A program made the position numbers and the translations under genes. This document shows, piece after piece, positions 16,570 to 25,716 of a stretch of DNA of 64,000 bases. This stretch comes from Gammaproteobacteria bacterium. GTDB taxonomy: Bacteria; Pseudomonadota; Gammaproteobacteria; Ga0077536. The DNA lies in contig JACKNH010000006.1 of the NCBI GenBank assembly GCA_024234975.1, positions 1 through 64,000 on the forward strand. Direction: 5' to 3'. Positions within the stretch are counted from its first letter, which is position 1, and each line of letters starts with the position of its first letter. Below the pieces are notes generated by a model. It was given only the letters and a program-made list of their open reading frames with translations. It was not told the DNA's origin and made no database searches.

Positions 16570-17445
16570 TCACCCTGAAACTTCCACGTCGAGTATGTTT
16601 TCGAAATGGCGAATGATGTTGGACGAATCGCTTGCAGGGTCCATGGCGGTAATCGCCTCGCTCCACATTTTCCTGGTATGGGCAATCACGCCGGAAGGCA
16701 GTCCTGCGAGCGCCGCTTCGGTCAGAAACAGATCGAGATCCTTCACCACGCCTCCCAGCGGTCCGCCCAGATCGAAGGTCCGGGGCACAATGGCGCGGGG
16801 AATCTTGTCCATGGTAGCGGAGTTGCGGCCGGTGCCGGCATTGATCACGTCCAGCAGCACCTGCGGTTTGATGCCGGCCTTGACGCCCACGCTCACTGCT
16901 TCGCAGGACACCAGGAAGGCCGTGAAGTTGATGCCGTTATTCACCAGTTTGCACAGCTGTGCCTGGCCGACGCGGTTGCCGATACGGGTGATTCTTCCCG
17001 CGAACGGCTTTGCCACCTGTTCGAAGCGGTTCAGCGCAGTCTCTTCACCGGCGACCATCACGCTGAGGGTGCCATTCTCTATGGCCGCACGGCCGCCACT
17101 GATGGGGGCGTCGACCACCTGGATGCCTTTGGTTCTCAATTGACCTTCAATTTCCCTGATCGCCGCGCAGCCTATGGTGGACAGGTCTGCATGGATTCTC
17201 ACGGCCGTACCATTCATCACCTCGCTGGCAACGCTGATTGAGGCATCCTTGTCGGGTACACAGGCGATGACCACTTCGGCGCGATCCGCCACTTCCTGTA
17301 CCGAACTGGCAGTATGCGCACCTGCATCGCCAAACCGCTGGAGCAGGGCGGGGCTACGGTCGAAGACCGCGACTTGTTCGCCGGCCGCCAGGAGCCGGGT
17401 GACAATCGCCCCGCCCATCGAACCAAGCCCGACAAAACCAATCAC
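16570..17445 (-). CDS. 3-Hydroxyisobutyrate dehydrogenase-like NAD(P) oxidoreductase (2)
   Basis: A 291-residue enzyme if started at the GTG at 17445 (GTG ATT GGT, giving MIGFVGLGSMGG), behind GGAAGGA. A longer frame to 17547 would add 34 residues before the Rossmann strand and overlap the FAH gene, so I reject it. It has the same plan as its neighbour: IGFVGLGSMGGAIVTRLL, VDAPISGGRAAIENG and catalytic CKLVNNGINF. The residues after the glycine loop (VAVFDRSP) do not settle NAD against NADP. It sits between the fumarylacetoacetase-family gene and dehydrogenase 1 on one strand, with short gaps throughout, so all are likely in one operon starting at operator copy 3. Confidence 0.82.
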   Translation of the reverse strand: MIGFVGLGSMGGAIVTRLLAAGEQVAVFDRSPALLQRFGDAGAHTASSVQEVADRAEVVIACVPDKDASISVASEVMNGTAVRIHADLSTIGCAAIREIEGQLRTKGIQVVDAPISGGRAAIENGTLSVMVAGEETALNRFEQVAKPFAGRITRIGNRVGQAQLCKLVNNGINFTAFLVSCEAVSVGVKAGIKPQVLLDVINAGTGRNSATMDKIPRAIVPRTFDLGGPLGGVVKDLDLFLTEAALAGLPSGVIAHTRKMWSEAITAMDPASDSSNIIRHFENILDVEVSG

Positions 17446-17491
17446 GTCAGTTTTCCTTCCCTTGCGTTTCGGCCCCGGCGCTGCACCGGCA

Positions 17492-18343
17492 TCAGCGGAC
17501 CTGCACTTCCGTCGCGCCAACATGTTCAATCCAGCAATGCAGCACATCGCCCGGCGCGATCCGACCCACGCCCTCGCAGGTGCCGGTCATGATGGTGTCG
17601 CCCGGCCAGAGCGTGTAGAACCGCGATGCCCACGCAATCTGCGTGGCGATATCCAGGATCATGTATCGGGTATTGGATGCCTGCCTGATTTCGCCGTTGA
17701 CCGATAGTGAAAACGCCAGGTTGCCAGGATCGGAAATTTCATCGGCGAGTACGAGCCAGGGGCCCAACACGGCGTAACTGTCTATCGACTTGCGGAAACT
17801 GCGGTCTTCCGGTCCCCGCACGGTGATATCAAGGGCAATGGTATAACCGGCGATGTATTCAAGCGCCTCGGATTCCGGGATGTTCGATCCCTGCTTCCCG
17901 ATCACAACGCCAAGTTCCATCTCGTGATGCGTCAGCCTCTCCGGAAATCGCAGACTGATGCCTTGCGAGGGACCTACCAGCGAACTGATCGCCTTGAGGA
18001 ACAATCCCTGCTCCATGATGGGCCCGGAGTACCGGGTGGTGAACACCTCTGCAGCCGATGCGGCCTCTTCGACGTGTTGCACGTAGTTCGCCGGTGTCCC
18101 GATGATTTTGGTCGGCCTCGCGACCGGGCTGAGGAACCGGGCTTCACTCACGGGAATCGTTGCCGCCGACCCTGCCAGTTCGGCGATGGCGGGAAGCAAA
18201 CGGTCCAGGTGGGTGATCAGTGGATCGCCAGACAGCGCCGGGTACGCGTCCCGGGGCATGCCATCCAGCGCGGCGGACACATCGAGAACAAACTCACCCT
18301 GAACAAGGCCCAGGCGATAATCATCGAACCAGCATAACTTCAT
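17492..18343 (-). CDS. Fumarylacetoacetate hydrolase (FAH) family protein
   Basis: A 283-residue metal-dependent enzyme that cleaves C-C bonds of 2,4-dioxo acids or hydrates dienes. Seen are KIIGTPANYVQH (about 80, start of the catalytic domain), the metal-binding HHEMELGVVIGKQG (about 133, E-x-E replaced by the common H-E-M-E-L), IAGYTIALDITVRGPEDRSFRKS (parts: YTIALDITVRG) and the closing LWPGDTIMTGTCEGVG. In gentisate pathways this family supplies fumarylpyruvate hydrolase. The cupin dioxygenase at 19164 and GSTs nearby make that role attractive. It starts 13 bp after the class II aldolase gene. Confidence 0.85.
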   Translation of the reverse strand: MKLCWFDDYRLGLVQGEFVLDVSAALDGMPRDAYPALSGDPLITHLDRLLPAIAELAGSAATIPVSEARFLSPVARPTKIIGTPANYVQHVEEAASAAEVFTTRYSGPIMEQGLFLKAISSLVGPSQGISLRFPERLTHHEMELGVVIGKQGSNIPESEALEYIAGYTIALDITVRGPEDRSFRKSIDSYAVLGPWLVLADEISDPGNLAFSLSVNGEIRQASNTRYMILDIATQIAWASRFYTLWPGDTIMTGTCEGVGRIAPGDVLHCWIEHVGATEVQVR

Positions 18344-18356
18344 GACGTGCAGCCCC

Positions 18357-19103
18357 TCAGCCGGCCACGCCCGGCTGGCTTGCCCGGCCCTGGCCGATCA
18401 GGTCAAGCCAATAAGCCCAGGTTCGTTCGACCTGGAGTGACGAGGTTCCCTCACAGGCCTTGGCCTCGGCCGGCGTCAGGAACTCCGGCACGCCCATCTG
18501 CTGTGCGGACAACTGAACGCGGGCGTTGATTTCGGAGTAGACCGCCCGGTAAACGGCCTGCTGGACGGATGCGCCAACGGCCGTGGTGCCATGTCCCCGC
18601 ATCAGGACGACGCCCGCATCGGCCAGGGTTTCCGCCAGCGCCTTTCCCAGTTCGCGACTGCTGATGAGCAGGTTGGTCGCATCCCCCGCGACCTTGCGGA
18701 TCTCGAACAGCGGGGTACCTTCGCCAAGGAAGCCGCAGGTATGGCAGACCGGCCTGAACGCGCCCTGTCCCGCAACGCTCATGGCCACCATCAGCGGTGA
18801 GTGACTGTGGACAACGCTGTTCACGTCAGGCCGGGCCGCATATATCTCACTGTGAATGAATCGTTCAAGGAACGTCGGTGCATGTTTTTCCACGACGGGC
18901 TCGCCGGAGAGATCAAATTCGATGATGTCATCAGCGGTGACCAGGCCTGGCGCCTTGCGCCTGGCCAGCAGGAAACGTTCAGGGTTATCCGGCAGCCGTG
19001 CGCTGACGTGCCCGAAACCGTCAACGATATCGTGATGCACGAGAATTCGATTCGCGCTCACCAGCGTCGCCTTGAGTTCGGGAATAGGGTCAGCGCCGGG
19101 CAT
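18357..19103 (-). CDS. Class II aldolase/adducin family protein
   Basis: A 248-residue Zn-dependent aldolase or decarboxylase fold. The motif GHVSARLPDNPERFLLARR (about 32-50) is the phosphate/substrate loop, Zn ligands appear as HSEIYAARPDVNSVVHSHSP in two parts (H-x-E...VHSHSP, about 88-107), and the third histidine is in MRGHGTT (about 168). Members cleave or decarboxylate hydroxy-acids: fuculose phosphate aldolase, HMG aldolase-like and 3-hydroxy-2-methylpyridine enzymes. There is no phosphate-binding context, so a carboxylated aromatic breakdown product is more likely than a sugar phosphate. It is the second gene of the cupin-led unit, 60 bp downstream of it. Confidence 0.83.
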   Translation of the reverse strand: MPGADPIPELKATLVSANRILVHHDIVDGFGHVSARLPDNPERFLLARRKAPGLVTADDIIEFDLSGEPVVEKHAPTFLERFIHSEIYAARPDVNSVVHSHSPLMVAMSVAGQGAFRPVCHTCGFLGEGTPLFEIRKVAGDATNLLISSRELGKALAETLADAGVVLMRGHGTTAVGASVQQAVYRAVYSEINARVQLSAQQMGVPEFLTPAEAKACEGTSSLQVERTWAYWLDLIGQGRASQPGVAG

Positions 19104-19163
19104 CGGATTTCCCGGTGTAGCCAGCAGATGCGCGTGGCCGCCTTCGCAATGGCCTGGAAGGCA

Positions 19164-20156
19164 TTACGATCGGTAGCTCTCTTCGAACAGGTCCAGCCGG
19201 CGCAGCATTTCGCTGTCCGAAACCTGCAGCAGGTGGGCCTTGCTACGGGCTTCATGATGGAACCAGTTGTTTCGGGGTATGGTCAGGATGTCGTATTTTG
19301 ACCAGGACATGGTTTCATCGCCGACCTGAGTCGTGCCTTCGCCGTCGACCACCAGGAAAATGAAATCCGCGTTGCAGCGGTAATCCCGTGATGGTTCGGC
19401 GGGTTCGAGTCCGAGCATTTGAATGTCGAGGGTCGACATGGCCGCACCGCCGGTCAGGGCATTTGCATAGCGCACGGCTCGCAGACCTTCAGGACCCACC
19501 GGTGCATGGTCAAGCACTCGCAGAACGTCCTCGTAGGGATAACTGAATACCGGGGAATAGGCACGCCCATGCGAGATTCCGCAGGGGAGTATGCTGGGCG
19601 CCTTGAACGCACCAATGGGAAGCGAAGCCGGCATTTTTTCCTTTGCCACCGGTCCCGGCTCGAAAGTGATGATGCCGAGGGCATTGTGCACTGGAGCGTC
19701 CAGGACATCGAGCCAGATCGAGGGTCGGTCGCCGTCATGATAGTGTTCGTGCCAGCAGTCACCTGGCGTCAACAGCAGATCGCCGGGGTTCATTGCCACC
19801 GGAATGCCATTGACGATCGTCGTGGCTCCGTGACCTTCCATGATGAACCGCAAGGCGTTGATTGAGTGCCGGTGGGGACGGGCTTTCTCGCCGGGGAGCA
19901 GAATCTGGATGGCGGCGGCCAGGTTTCCTGCCGTGGACTCGTCGTCCTCGAACGCCGGTTCGGGATTCATCAGGCGAAGCACGCGCCGTTCCACGACCTC
20001 CGGCGAAGTCAGCTTCGCCGCTTCGGTTATGTACGCCTTCACATCCTGCCAGTGCCATTGATGCCCTGAACGCGGTCCCGGTGTGGGGCTATGGGCCTTG
20101 GTTTCCCATAGCGGCTCCAGGAGCGCGCGCGCGCAATCAAGTTTACCGGGTTTCAT
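19164..20156 (-). CDS. Gentisate 1,2-dioxygenase-like bicupin
   Basis: A 330-residue double-cupin protein, the usual length of gentisate and salicylate 1,2-dioxygenases. ATG 20156 is preferred to the TTG one codon upstream. The N-terminal cupin has the iron site PHRHSINALRFIMEGHG (about 98-114) and DCWHEHYHDG (about 133-142), giving the H-x-H...H set. The second cupin has VDGEGTTQVGDE and PRNNWFHHEA. Such enzymes insert O2 between the carboxyl and neighbouring hydroxyl-bearing ring carbons to give maleylpyruvate. Some act on salicylates lacking the second hydroxyl. Operator copy 3 lies 44 bp upstream, and aldolase, FAH, dehydrogenase and cyclase genes follow in line. Confidence 0.85.
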   Translation of the reverse strand: MKPGKLDCARALLEPLWETKAHSPTPGPRSGHQWHWQDVKAYITEAAKLTSPEVVERRVLRLMNPEPAFEDDESTAGNLAAAIQILLPGEKARPHRHSINALRFIMEGHGATTIVNGIPVAMNPGDLLLTPGDCWHEHYHDGDRPSIWLDVLDAPVHNALGIITFEPGPVAKEKMPASLPIGAFKAPSILPCGISHGRAYSPVFSYPYEDVLRVLDHAPVGPEGLRAVRYANALTGGAAMSTLDIQMLGLEPAEPSRDYRCNADFIFLVVDGEGTTQVGDETMSWSKYDILTIPRNNWFHHEARSKAHLLQVSDSEMLRRLDLFEESYRS

Positions 20157-20199
20157 CAATTTTCCGTGTCTTGCTTCCTGCGCAGGATGCTATCTGATC

Positions 20200-20212
20200 A
20201 TCATAATACTGT
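20200..20212 (-). promoter_or_regulatory. Island operator, copy 3 (ACAGTATTATGAT)
   Basis: On the - strand it reads TTGACAGTATTATGATGATC, 44 bp before the cupin start. TTGACA itself resembles a -35 box. One arm is weaker (ACA for TCA). The remaining 220 bases up to the GST gene show nothing else. Confidence 0.65.
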
Positions 20213-20432
20213 CAATTAACCGAGGCGGAGGTGGTTGCACCGTTAACGACCAGGATGACCTTCGCACCAATCGTTAAATACGAGCGGTCAGGCAGCAGAA
20301 GGGGGACGGGTCGCAGCCGATGGCAGGTGAGCCGGGGCACTCGACGGCGCCGTCGGACCGGAAAGCGCTACAACTTCGCCGGGTAACGGCATCGCGGATC
20401 CTGGCAGGAACCGCGGATGCTGCCCGGCTGCT

Positions 20433-21062
20433 TCAGCGGCCGTAAGCGTCGGTGTAGGCCTGCTGCCAGGCCTGGGTCTGGAATACGTGGTCCGACCAGC
20501 GCCGAATCTCCCGGTACCCGGTTAGTGGAAAATGGCAGCTCGCCGCGTGAATCATCGGCGCAACGACATGGAAGTCAGCCAGCGTACAGGTGTTGCCGAC
20601 GAGCCAGGTACGGCCTTTCAAATGTCCGTCCAGTACCGCAGCGTACTCGTGATAGTTCTTCGCTGCCGCTTCCAGGCGGACGCTGTCCGGCTCACCCAGG
20701 CGCAGCTTCGATTTGACGCGGTACTCGTAGATATACACATGCTCTGCCGGTGTGAACTGCATGGTGTCCCATGCGATCCACTGGTGCATGTGCATTCGCT
20801 GGTGTAAATCCCGGGGCACCAGGCCGGCTGCCGGATTCCTTTCGGCGAGGTACAACATAATCGCCGGTGATTCCCACAACACGAAATCGCCGTCGACCAG
20901 CGTCGGCACCTTATGATTCGGATTGAGTTTAAGGAATTCAGGTTTGTGCTGTTCCGCCTTTGCCAGGTCAACAAATCTGGGTTCGAGCGCTATGCCCGCA
21001 CCATACGCTGTTGCTGTAACGCGCAGGGAATTGTGGGATTGAGGGAAGGTGTAAAGCTGCAT
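20433..21062 (-). CDS. Glutathione S-transferase family protein (1)
   Basis: A 209-residue two-domain GST. I start at MQLYTFPQSHNS (ATG 21062); the extra 19 residues of the longer frame are not GST-like. The thioredoxin-like half has S in PQSHNSLRV at the usual catalytic position, NPNHKVPTLVDGD with the cis-proline, and WESPAIMLYLAER with the glutathione-binding E-S. The C-terminal helical half has LVGNTCTLADFHV. In gentisate pathways a GST acts as maleylpyruvate isomerase; others remove chlorine or open ethers. It lies 110 bp downstream of the MarR gene on the same strand, so the two may share the promoter at operator copy 4. Confidence 0.85.
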   Translation of the reverse strand: MQLYTFPQSHNSLRVTATAYGAGIALEPRFVDLAKAEQHKPEFLKLNPNHKVPTLVDGDFVLWESPAIMLYLAERNPAAGLVPRDLHQRMHMHQWIAWDTMQFTPAEHVYIYEYRVKSKLRLGEPDSVRLEAAAKNYHEYAAVLDGHLKGRTWLVGNTCTLADFHVVAPMIHAASCHFPLTGYREIRRWSDHVFQTQAWQQAYTDAYGR

Positions 21063-21172
21063 GCTGGCCGCGATGAACCGATTTCCGGAAGAGCGGATTA
21101 TCGAAGATACCGCGGCCAAGTCAATTGCAGGCTACCACCTTCACCGAAAGGTTTTGTGTACTGGACAAGCGG

Positions 21173-21742
21173 TCAGGCCGACTTCTGCTTCTTCTTCCTG
21201 CGCGGTGCCGAACTGCCGGAAGTCCCACCACTCGGCGCCCTGCTGAGTTCATTGTTGGAATCCACCAGCTTCTGCAGCAATTCCATGAAGGTCTTCTTTT
21301 CGCTTTGATTCAACGGTCCCAGAATCGTTGCGTCAACGGACGACAGCCTTTCCTTCATCACCTGTATCAGTGCCTTTGCCGCACCGCTGGCGTACAGGGC
21401 GCTGGTACGCGCATCCTTTTCCTTGCGAATTATCAGTCCCTTGTCTGCCAACCGCTGAACAACGTTGCTGATTGTCTGCCGGTCGAGTGCAAGCAACTTC
21501 CCCAGGCCGGCCTGGGGAATACCGGGGTACATGGCAACGAGCTGCAGCGAGCCATACTGCACCGGGGTCAATTCGAATTCACGACCATGGGTCAGGAAAA
21601 CCGAAACGGCAATCTGGTGCAACCTGCGGATCAGCGGCCCCGGACGCTGCAGCATCTTGATATCCTCGGGCGCCGGAATATCGCTCGCAGCCACCGGCGC
21701 ATCAGGCAGAGCCTCCAGTTCAGGAAACGCTATTTTTTTCAT
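21173..21742 (-). CDS. MarR-family transcriptional regulator
   Basis: A 189-residue winged-helix repressor-type protein. The DNA-binding part is QAGLGKLLALDRQTISNVVQRLADKGLI (parts: LDRQTISNVVQRL is the recognition helix, about 90-110), followed by the wing IRKEKDARTSALYAS, where D-x-R is the conserved MarR pair. The N-terminal 40 residues and a basic C-terminal tail (RRKKKQKSA) are longer than in most MarR proteins. MarR proteins bind 16-20 bp palindromes and release them on binding phenolic ligands. Operator copy 4, the most symmetrical of the nine sites, lies in its divergent promoter with the transporter gene. That makes it the best candidate to control the whole island. Confidence 0.9.
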   Translation of the reverse strand: MKKIAFPELEALPDAPVAASDIPAPEDIKMLQRPGPLIRRLHQIAVSVFLTHGREFELTPVQYGSLQLVAMYPGIPQAGLGKLLALDRQTISNVVQRLADKGLIIRKEKDARTSALYASGAAKALIQVMKERLSSVDATILGPLNQSEKKTFMELLQKLVDSNNELSRAPSGGTSGSSAPRRKKKQKSA

Positions 21743-21888
21743 GTCGATTGCACAAAAAAACTGGGAAAAGGAGAACGATTGGAATGGCTCATGCCCGTGG
21801 TCGTTCCGCTGAACCTGGCAATCTGCCGGTTCTGACAGGCGGTCCTTTGCTGGTGACGGATTGATGCTGAATGCGGGAAAGCTTTATT

Positions 21889-21901
21889 ATCATAACTGTG
21901 A
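21889..21901 (-). promoter_or_regulatory. Island operator, copy 4 (TTATCACAGTTATGATAA)
   Basis: This site sits in the 250-bp region between the divergent MarR and transporter genes. With flanks it forms an 18-bp palindrome with TTATCA and TGATAA arms, the best dyad among the nine copies. It would serve autoregulation and transporter control together. Confidence 0.75.
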
Positions 21902-21992
21902 TAAACCTATCTTCTATGTCGGTCGCACGAACGATTGTGATCCATGAAGCCCTCGATGACCGTTTGGTGCCCGGTTACCAACCAATCCGCCC

Positions 21993-23327
21993 GTGGAAAG
22001 CCCGGTGACCGCCGACGAAGTGCGTAAGTTGGTCGTCGACAAGGCGCCGGTTTCCTTTCAGTTCGCGATCATAGGGATCTGCTTCCTGATCACCGTCATC
22101 GACGGGTTCGACATCCTTTCAATCTCCTTCATTGCCCCGATCATTGCCAGGGAATGGGGGTTGTCCGACGTGGAACTGGGAGTCATATTCAGTTCGGGCC
22201 TGGCGGGTATGACCCTCGGCGCCCTGTTCCTGTCCCCGATCGGCGACATTCTCGGCCGTCGAGTCGCGATTCTGCTGCTGCTGGCCCTGATCGGTACCGG
22301 TATGGTCCTTACAGCACTGGCGAAGGATTTTATCGCAATTATCCTTTTCCGTCTGATAACCGGGCTGGGCATCGGCGGCATCGCCAGTAATGTTGGCACC
22401 ACCATCCTCGAATTCGTCGCCCCGAAACGCAAGGCAGCTGCGCTGGGCCTGGTTTTCGTCGGTACGCCGATAGGGGCAATTATCAGTGGTTCGATAACGC
22501 TGTTTTTCATCAACCTCTGGGGCTGGCAATCCGTCCTGCTGTGCGGCGGCGCCTTGACCCTGGCCATGGTAATTGCAGTCTATTTCGGCCTGCCCGAGTC
22601 CATCGAGTTCCTCATGGCACGAAGACCTGCCAAGGCACTTGCGCGACTCAATGCGGTGCTTCGCAGGCTGCGGATCGAGCCTCTGGAAGTGCTGCCGCAA
22701 CCGGGAAATTCCGAACAGGACTCAAAGAAGCGCATTCTCGATGTCTTTCACGGTGAGTTGCTCGCAACAACCATACCAATCGGGCTGATTCACCTGTTTT
22801 ACATGTTCGGGTTCTATGCCTTTGTCAATTGGTCGGCCAAACTCGTCATCGACATGGGTCTGTCCGACGGCGTCGGCATTTCGATCGCAATGTTGATCAA
22901 CGTTGGTGGCATCGTGGGGGCCCTCACGGTGGGGCTGATAGCTGCTCGACTGGGCTTGTTGAAAACCACGTCCATTGGTTTTCTCGCAGTGGGAATCGGC
23001 TTGACCAGTTTCGGATTTGCGCCGGAGCTCGCGTGGCTGCTGAGCTGTATCATCGTCGTCACGGGTTATTTCTTCTTTGGCATCCAGGTCAGCTTGTACA
23101 CATTCGTGGCCTCCTGCTACCCGGCCAGTGTCCGCACGACGGCGATCGGGCTGGCCTTCACCATAGGCCGGCTGGGCTCGATCCTGGGCCCATACACAGC
23201 AGGCGTGATGCTCGAATCCGGCCTGGGCAGGCCCGCCGTGTTGCTGGCCCTGGCGATCCCTCAGGTGCTGGCCGCAATCCTCGTCTCCGTCATAGCGCGC
23301 AGAAACACCCATCTGACCCCGGCCTGA
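21993..23327 (+). CDS. MFS transporter, aromatic acid:H+ symporter (AAHS) type (1)
   Basis: A 444-residue, 12-helix inner-membrane transporter. The GTG at 21993 is the first start; a second GTG at 22005 is possible. The AAHS mark DGFD in helix 1 is present (VIDGFDILSISFIAP), as in PcaK and BenK, followed by the MFS loop GDILGRR between helices 2 and 3 and the helix-7/8 region FYAFVNWSAKLVIDMG. The late motif PASVRTTAIGLAFTIGRLGS matches the sugar/aromatic acid transporter consensus. It should import the aromatic acid with protons. It is divergent from the MarR gene and shares operator copy 4. A clear paralogue is at 33224-34540. Confidence 0.88.
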   Translation: MESPVTADEVRKLVVDKAPVSFQFAIIGICFLITVIDGFDILSISFIAPIIAREWGLSDVELGVIFSSGLAGMTLGALFLSPIGDILGRRVAILLLLALIGTGMVLTALAKDFIAIILFRLITGLGIGGIASNVGTTILEFVAPKRKAAALGLVFVGTPIGAIISGSITLFFINLWGWQSVLLCGGALTLAMVIAVYFGLPESIEFLMARRPAKALARLNAVLRRLRIEPLEVLPQPGNSEQDSKKRILDVFHGELLATTIPIGLIHLFYMFGFYAFVNWSAKLVIDMGLSDGVGISIAMLINVGGIVGALTVGLIAARLGLLKTTSIGFLAVGIGLTSFGFAPELAWLLSCIIVVTGYFFFGIQVSLYTFVASCYPASVRTTAIGLAFTIGRLGSILGPYTAGVMLESGLGRPAVLLALAIPQVLAAILVSVIARRNTHLTPA

Positions 23328-23438
23328 TTCGCGCAGCCAACCCGGGGGCCACCTGCCTCGATGGCAGAATGGAAATCAACCACGACCTGCCCGAAGTGGT
23401 CCGGGCCGGGCTTGCGCCGGATGCTGGCGGCACATACA

Positions 23439-23451
23439 ATCATAGCACTGA
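23439..23451 (-). promoter_or_regulatory. Island operator, copy 5 (TCAGTGCTATGAT)
   Basis: The site lies in the 309-base gap 23328-23636, about 190 bp before the PQQ dehydrogenase start; it reads CGTCAGTGCTATGATTGT on the - strand and shares its centre with copy 6. Nothing else was identified in the gap. Confidence 0.55.
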
Positions 23452-23636
23452 CGAAATCGGAAACCCGCTGAAATTCATGCGTTTTCGGCGCGTTTCGAAA
23501 TACGCGTCAGCGCCGCCAACGAAACCCGGAACAGGAATCTGCAGCCTGGATTTCCGAATCCTTGCGTCGAGCCAGGCGAGCGATCATGCCGCTGCGCGGG
23601 AATTGGCCATCTACACATGTCATTGGTTCAACGACG

Positions 23637-25691
23637 ATGAAAACTACGCACTACAAACCTCGAATTGCGGCGTTATTGCTTGTATTGGCGACCGCATTCA
23701 CCACGCTACCGGCCGCCGCGCAGGGCGATAAGTCTCTGACGCAACTGCCCACCGAGTGGCCTACCAATGGTGGTGACATCTACAACCGTCGGTTTTCCTC
23801 GTTGCAGCAGATCGATGTGGGCAACGTACAGGACCTGAAAGGCGTATGGCACGTACACCTGGGAGGTTCGGGCGCCGGTTACAGGAACTCCGGCGAGGCT
23901 CAGCCCGTCGTGGTCGATGGCGTCATCTACATCAGTACCGGTGACAGTGACATCTTCGCGATCAGCGTCGACAGCGGAGAAATCCTCTGGCAGTACCGGG
24001 CCAATCTGAAAGATGAGAACGTTACGCAGTGCTGTGGCTGGGTCAGCCGGGGCGTCGCGGTGGGCGAAGGCAAGGTGTTTCACGGGCACCTCGATAACCG
24101 CGTCGTGGCCCTGGACCAGAAAACCGGTGAGGTCATCTGGGAAGTCCAGAGTGAAGTCGTCGGTGCCGGGTTCAGCATTACCCATGCCCCGCTGTACTAC
24201 GACGGCCTGGTCTTTGTCGGTTATGCCGGCGGCGAGATGGGTGTGCGCGGCCGCATCCGCGCCCTCAACGCCCGCGACGGCTCGGAAGTGTGGATGTTCA
24301 ATACGGTGCCGGACCCGGGTGAATTCGGCGGCGACACCTGGCCAGCGAACAGCGACGTTTACCAGCGCGGCGGCGCGAACATCTGGCATACACCCGCGCT
24401 CGATCCGGAACTCGGCATGATGTATTTCTCCACCAGCAACGCCGCGCCGGGCTCCGAAGGCTGGTTGCGCCCGGGCGACAACCTGTTCTCGGTGTCCATC
24501 CTGGCCCTGGATTACCGGACCGGTGCGTACCGCTGGCATTTCCAGGAAGTGCATCACGACATCTGGGATTACGATGCCGCCAACCCGGTGATTCTGTTCG
24601 ATGCCGAATACCGCGGGCAATCGCGCAAGGCGCTGGTCCAGGCCGGCAAGACCGGTTGGCTCTACATCCTTGATCGTGTTACCGGCGAGCCACTTCTCGG
24701 AGTCGAAGAGCGACCGGTGCCGCAGGAACCACGCATGGCCACTGCGGCTACCCAGCCCTATCCGGTTGGCGAAGCGTTCGTACCCCAATCCCTGGATATT
24801 GCCCCTGAAGGTTACCAGTTGGTCAACAAGGCGGCTGTTTTCACGCCGTTCTACGACGAGCCCACCCTGTTCACCCCGGGTTTCGTCGGTGGTGCCAACT
24901 GGCCGCCCAGCGCAGTTGATCCCGCCAGCAAGACCATGTTCATCTGCGCCGCCGACCGCCCGGTCGTCGTGCGGGCATCACTGGACGGTAAGCCGAGTTA
25001 TCCGGTATTTCCGAAACCGGACATGGGCGTGATTGCCGCCATGGACCTGACGACCAACCGCATCGAGTGGCGCCAGCACATCAATGAACTGTGCTGGAGC
25101 GGCGTCACCGCGACTGCCGGCGGGCTAATCTTTGTCGGCCGAAGTGACGGGCGCCTGACCGCCCTGGAATCCAGCAACGGCCGCAAGCTGTGGGAATTCC
25201 AGACCGGCGCAGGAATGAACGCGCCGGTGAGTGTCTTTGAGCACGAAGGCACCGAGTATGTCGTTGCCTATTCAGCGGGAAATCTGCTGGGCGGCACCGA
25301 GCATGGTGACAGCGTCTGGCTGTTCTCGCTCAAGGGCACGCTGGACACGCTGCCTATCGCGCCACCGCCGTTCTTCGTTCCGCAGCCTCCGACGGAAGAG
25401 GAACTCGCTGCCAGACAAAGGATCATTGAACCGGCGCAAGGGGCAGCCGACCTGGATAACGGGCTCCGATCCTACCGCTCGATATGTTCCGCCTGTCACG
25501 GCGAAGACGGTCGGGGAGGGCATGGTGGCGGAGCAGACCTGGCCACTATTCGCGATACCGCCGCGATAGTGAAAGCCATCAATTACGGCGGCGACAAGAT
25601 GCCGGCAATTGGCGCGGCTTTCACGCCCGAGTCGCTACGCGATGTCGCCGCTTACGTCACCGAAGTGCTGGCCGCGCGCGCCGGCGAATGA
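23637..25691 (+). CDS. PQQ-dependent alcohol dehydrogenase with C-terminal cytochrome c (type II)
   Basis: A 684-residue periplasmic quinohemoprotein. ATG 23637 gives a signal peptide at once (AALLLVLATAFTTLPAAAQ). The eight-bladed PQQ propeller carries the disulfide pair of adjacent cysteines in NVTQCCGWVSRG (about 122) and the catalytic aspartate in VHHDIWDYDAANP (about 305). W-docking repeats such as GEVIWEVQ and GRKLWEFQTGAG are visible. The C-terminal c-type heme motif is CSACHGEDGRGG (about 615), with the distal methionine in GGDKMPAIG. It oxidises alcohols or aldehydes and passes electrons through heme c to the respiratory chain. It leads a four-gene unit, suggesting that the substrate first meets an alcohol oxidation in the periplasm. 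Confidence 0.88.
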   Translation: MKTTHYKPRIAALLLVLATAFTTLPAAAQGDKSLTQLPTEWPTNGGDIYNRRFSSLQQIDVGNVQDLKGVWHVHLGGSGAGYRNSGEAQPVVVDGVIYISTGDSDIFAISVDSGEILWQYRANLKDENVTQCCGWVSRGVAVGEGKVFHGHLDNRVVALDQKTGEVIWEVQSEVVGAGFSITHAPLYYDGLVFVGYAGGEMGVRGRIRALNARDGSEVWMFNTVPDPGEFGGDTWPANSDVYQRGGANIWHTPALDPELGMMYFSTSNAAPGSEGWLRPGDNLFSVSILALDYRTGAYRWHFQEVHHDIWDYDAANPVILFDAEYRGQSRKALVQAGKTGWLYILDRVTGEPLLGVEERPVPQEPRMATAATQPYPVGEAFVPQSLDIAPEGYQLVNKAAVFTPFYDEPTLFTPGFVGGANWPPSAVDPASKTMFICAADRPVVVRASLDGKPSYPVFPKPDMGVIAAMDLTTNRIEWRQHINELCWSGVTATAGGLIFVGRSDGRLTALESSNGRKLWEFQTGAGMNAPVSVFEHEGTEYVVAYSAGNLLGGTEHGDSVWLFSLKGTLDTLPIAPPPFFVPQPPTEEELAARQRIIEPAQGAADLDNGLRSYRSICSACHGEDGRGGHGGGADLATIRDTAAIVKAINYGGDKMPAIGAAFTPESLRDVAAYVTEVLAARAGE

Positions 25692-25716
25692 ACACCAAAG
25701 CAGGAAGGACAGAATC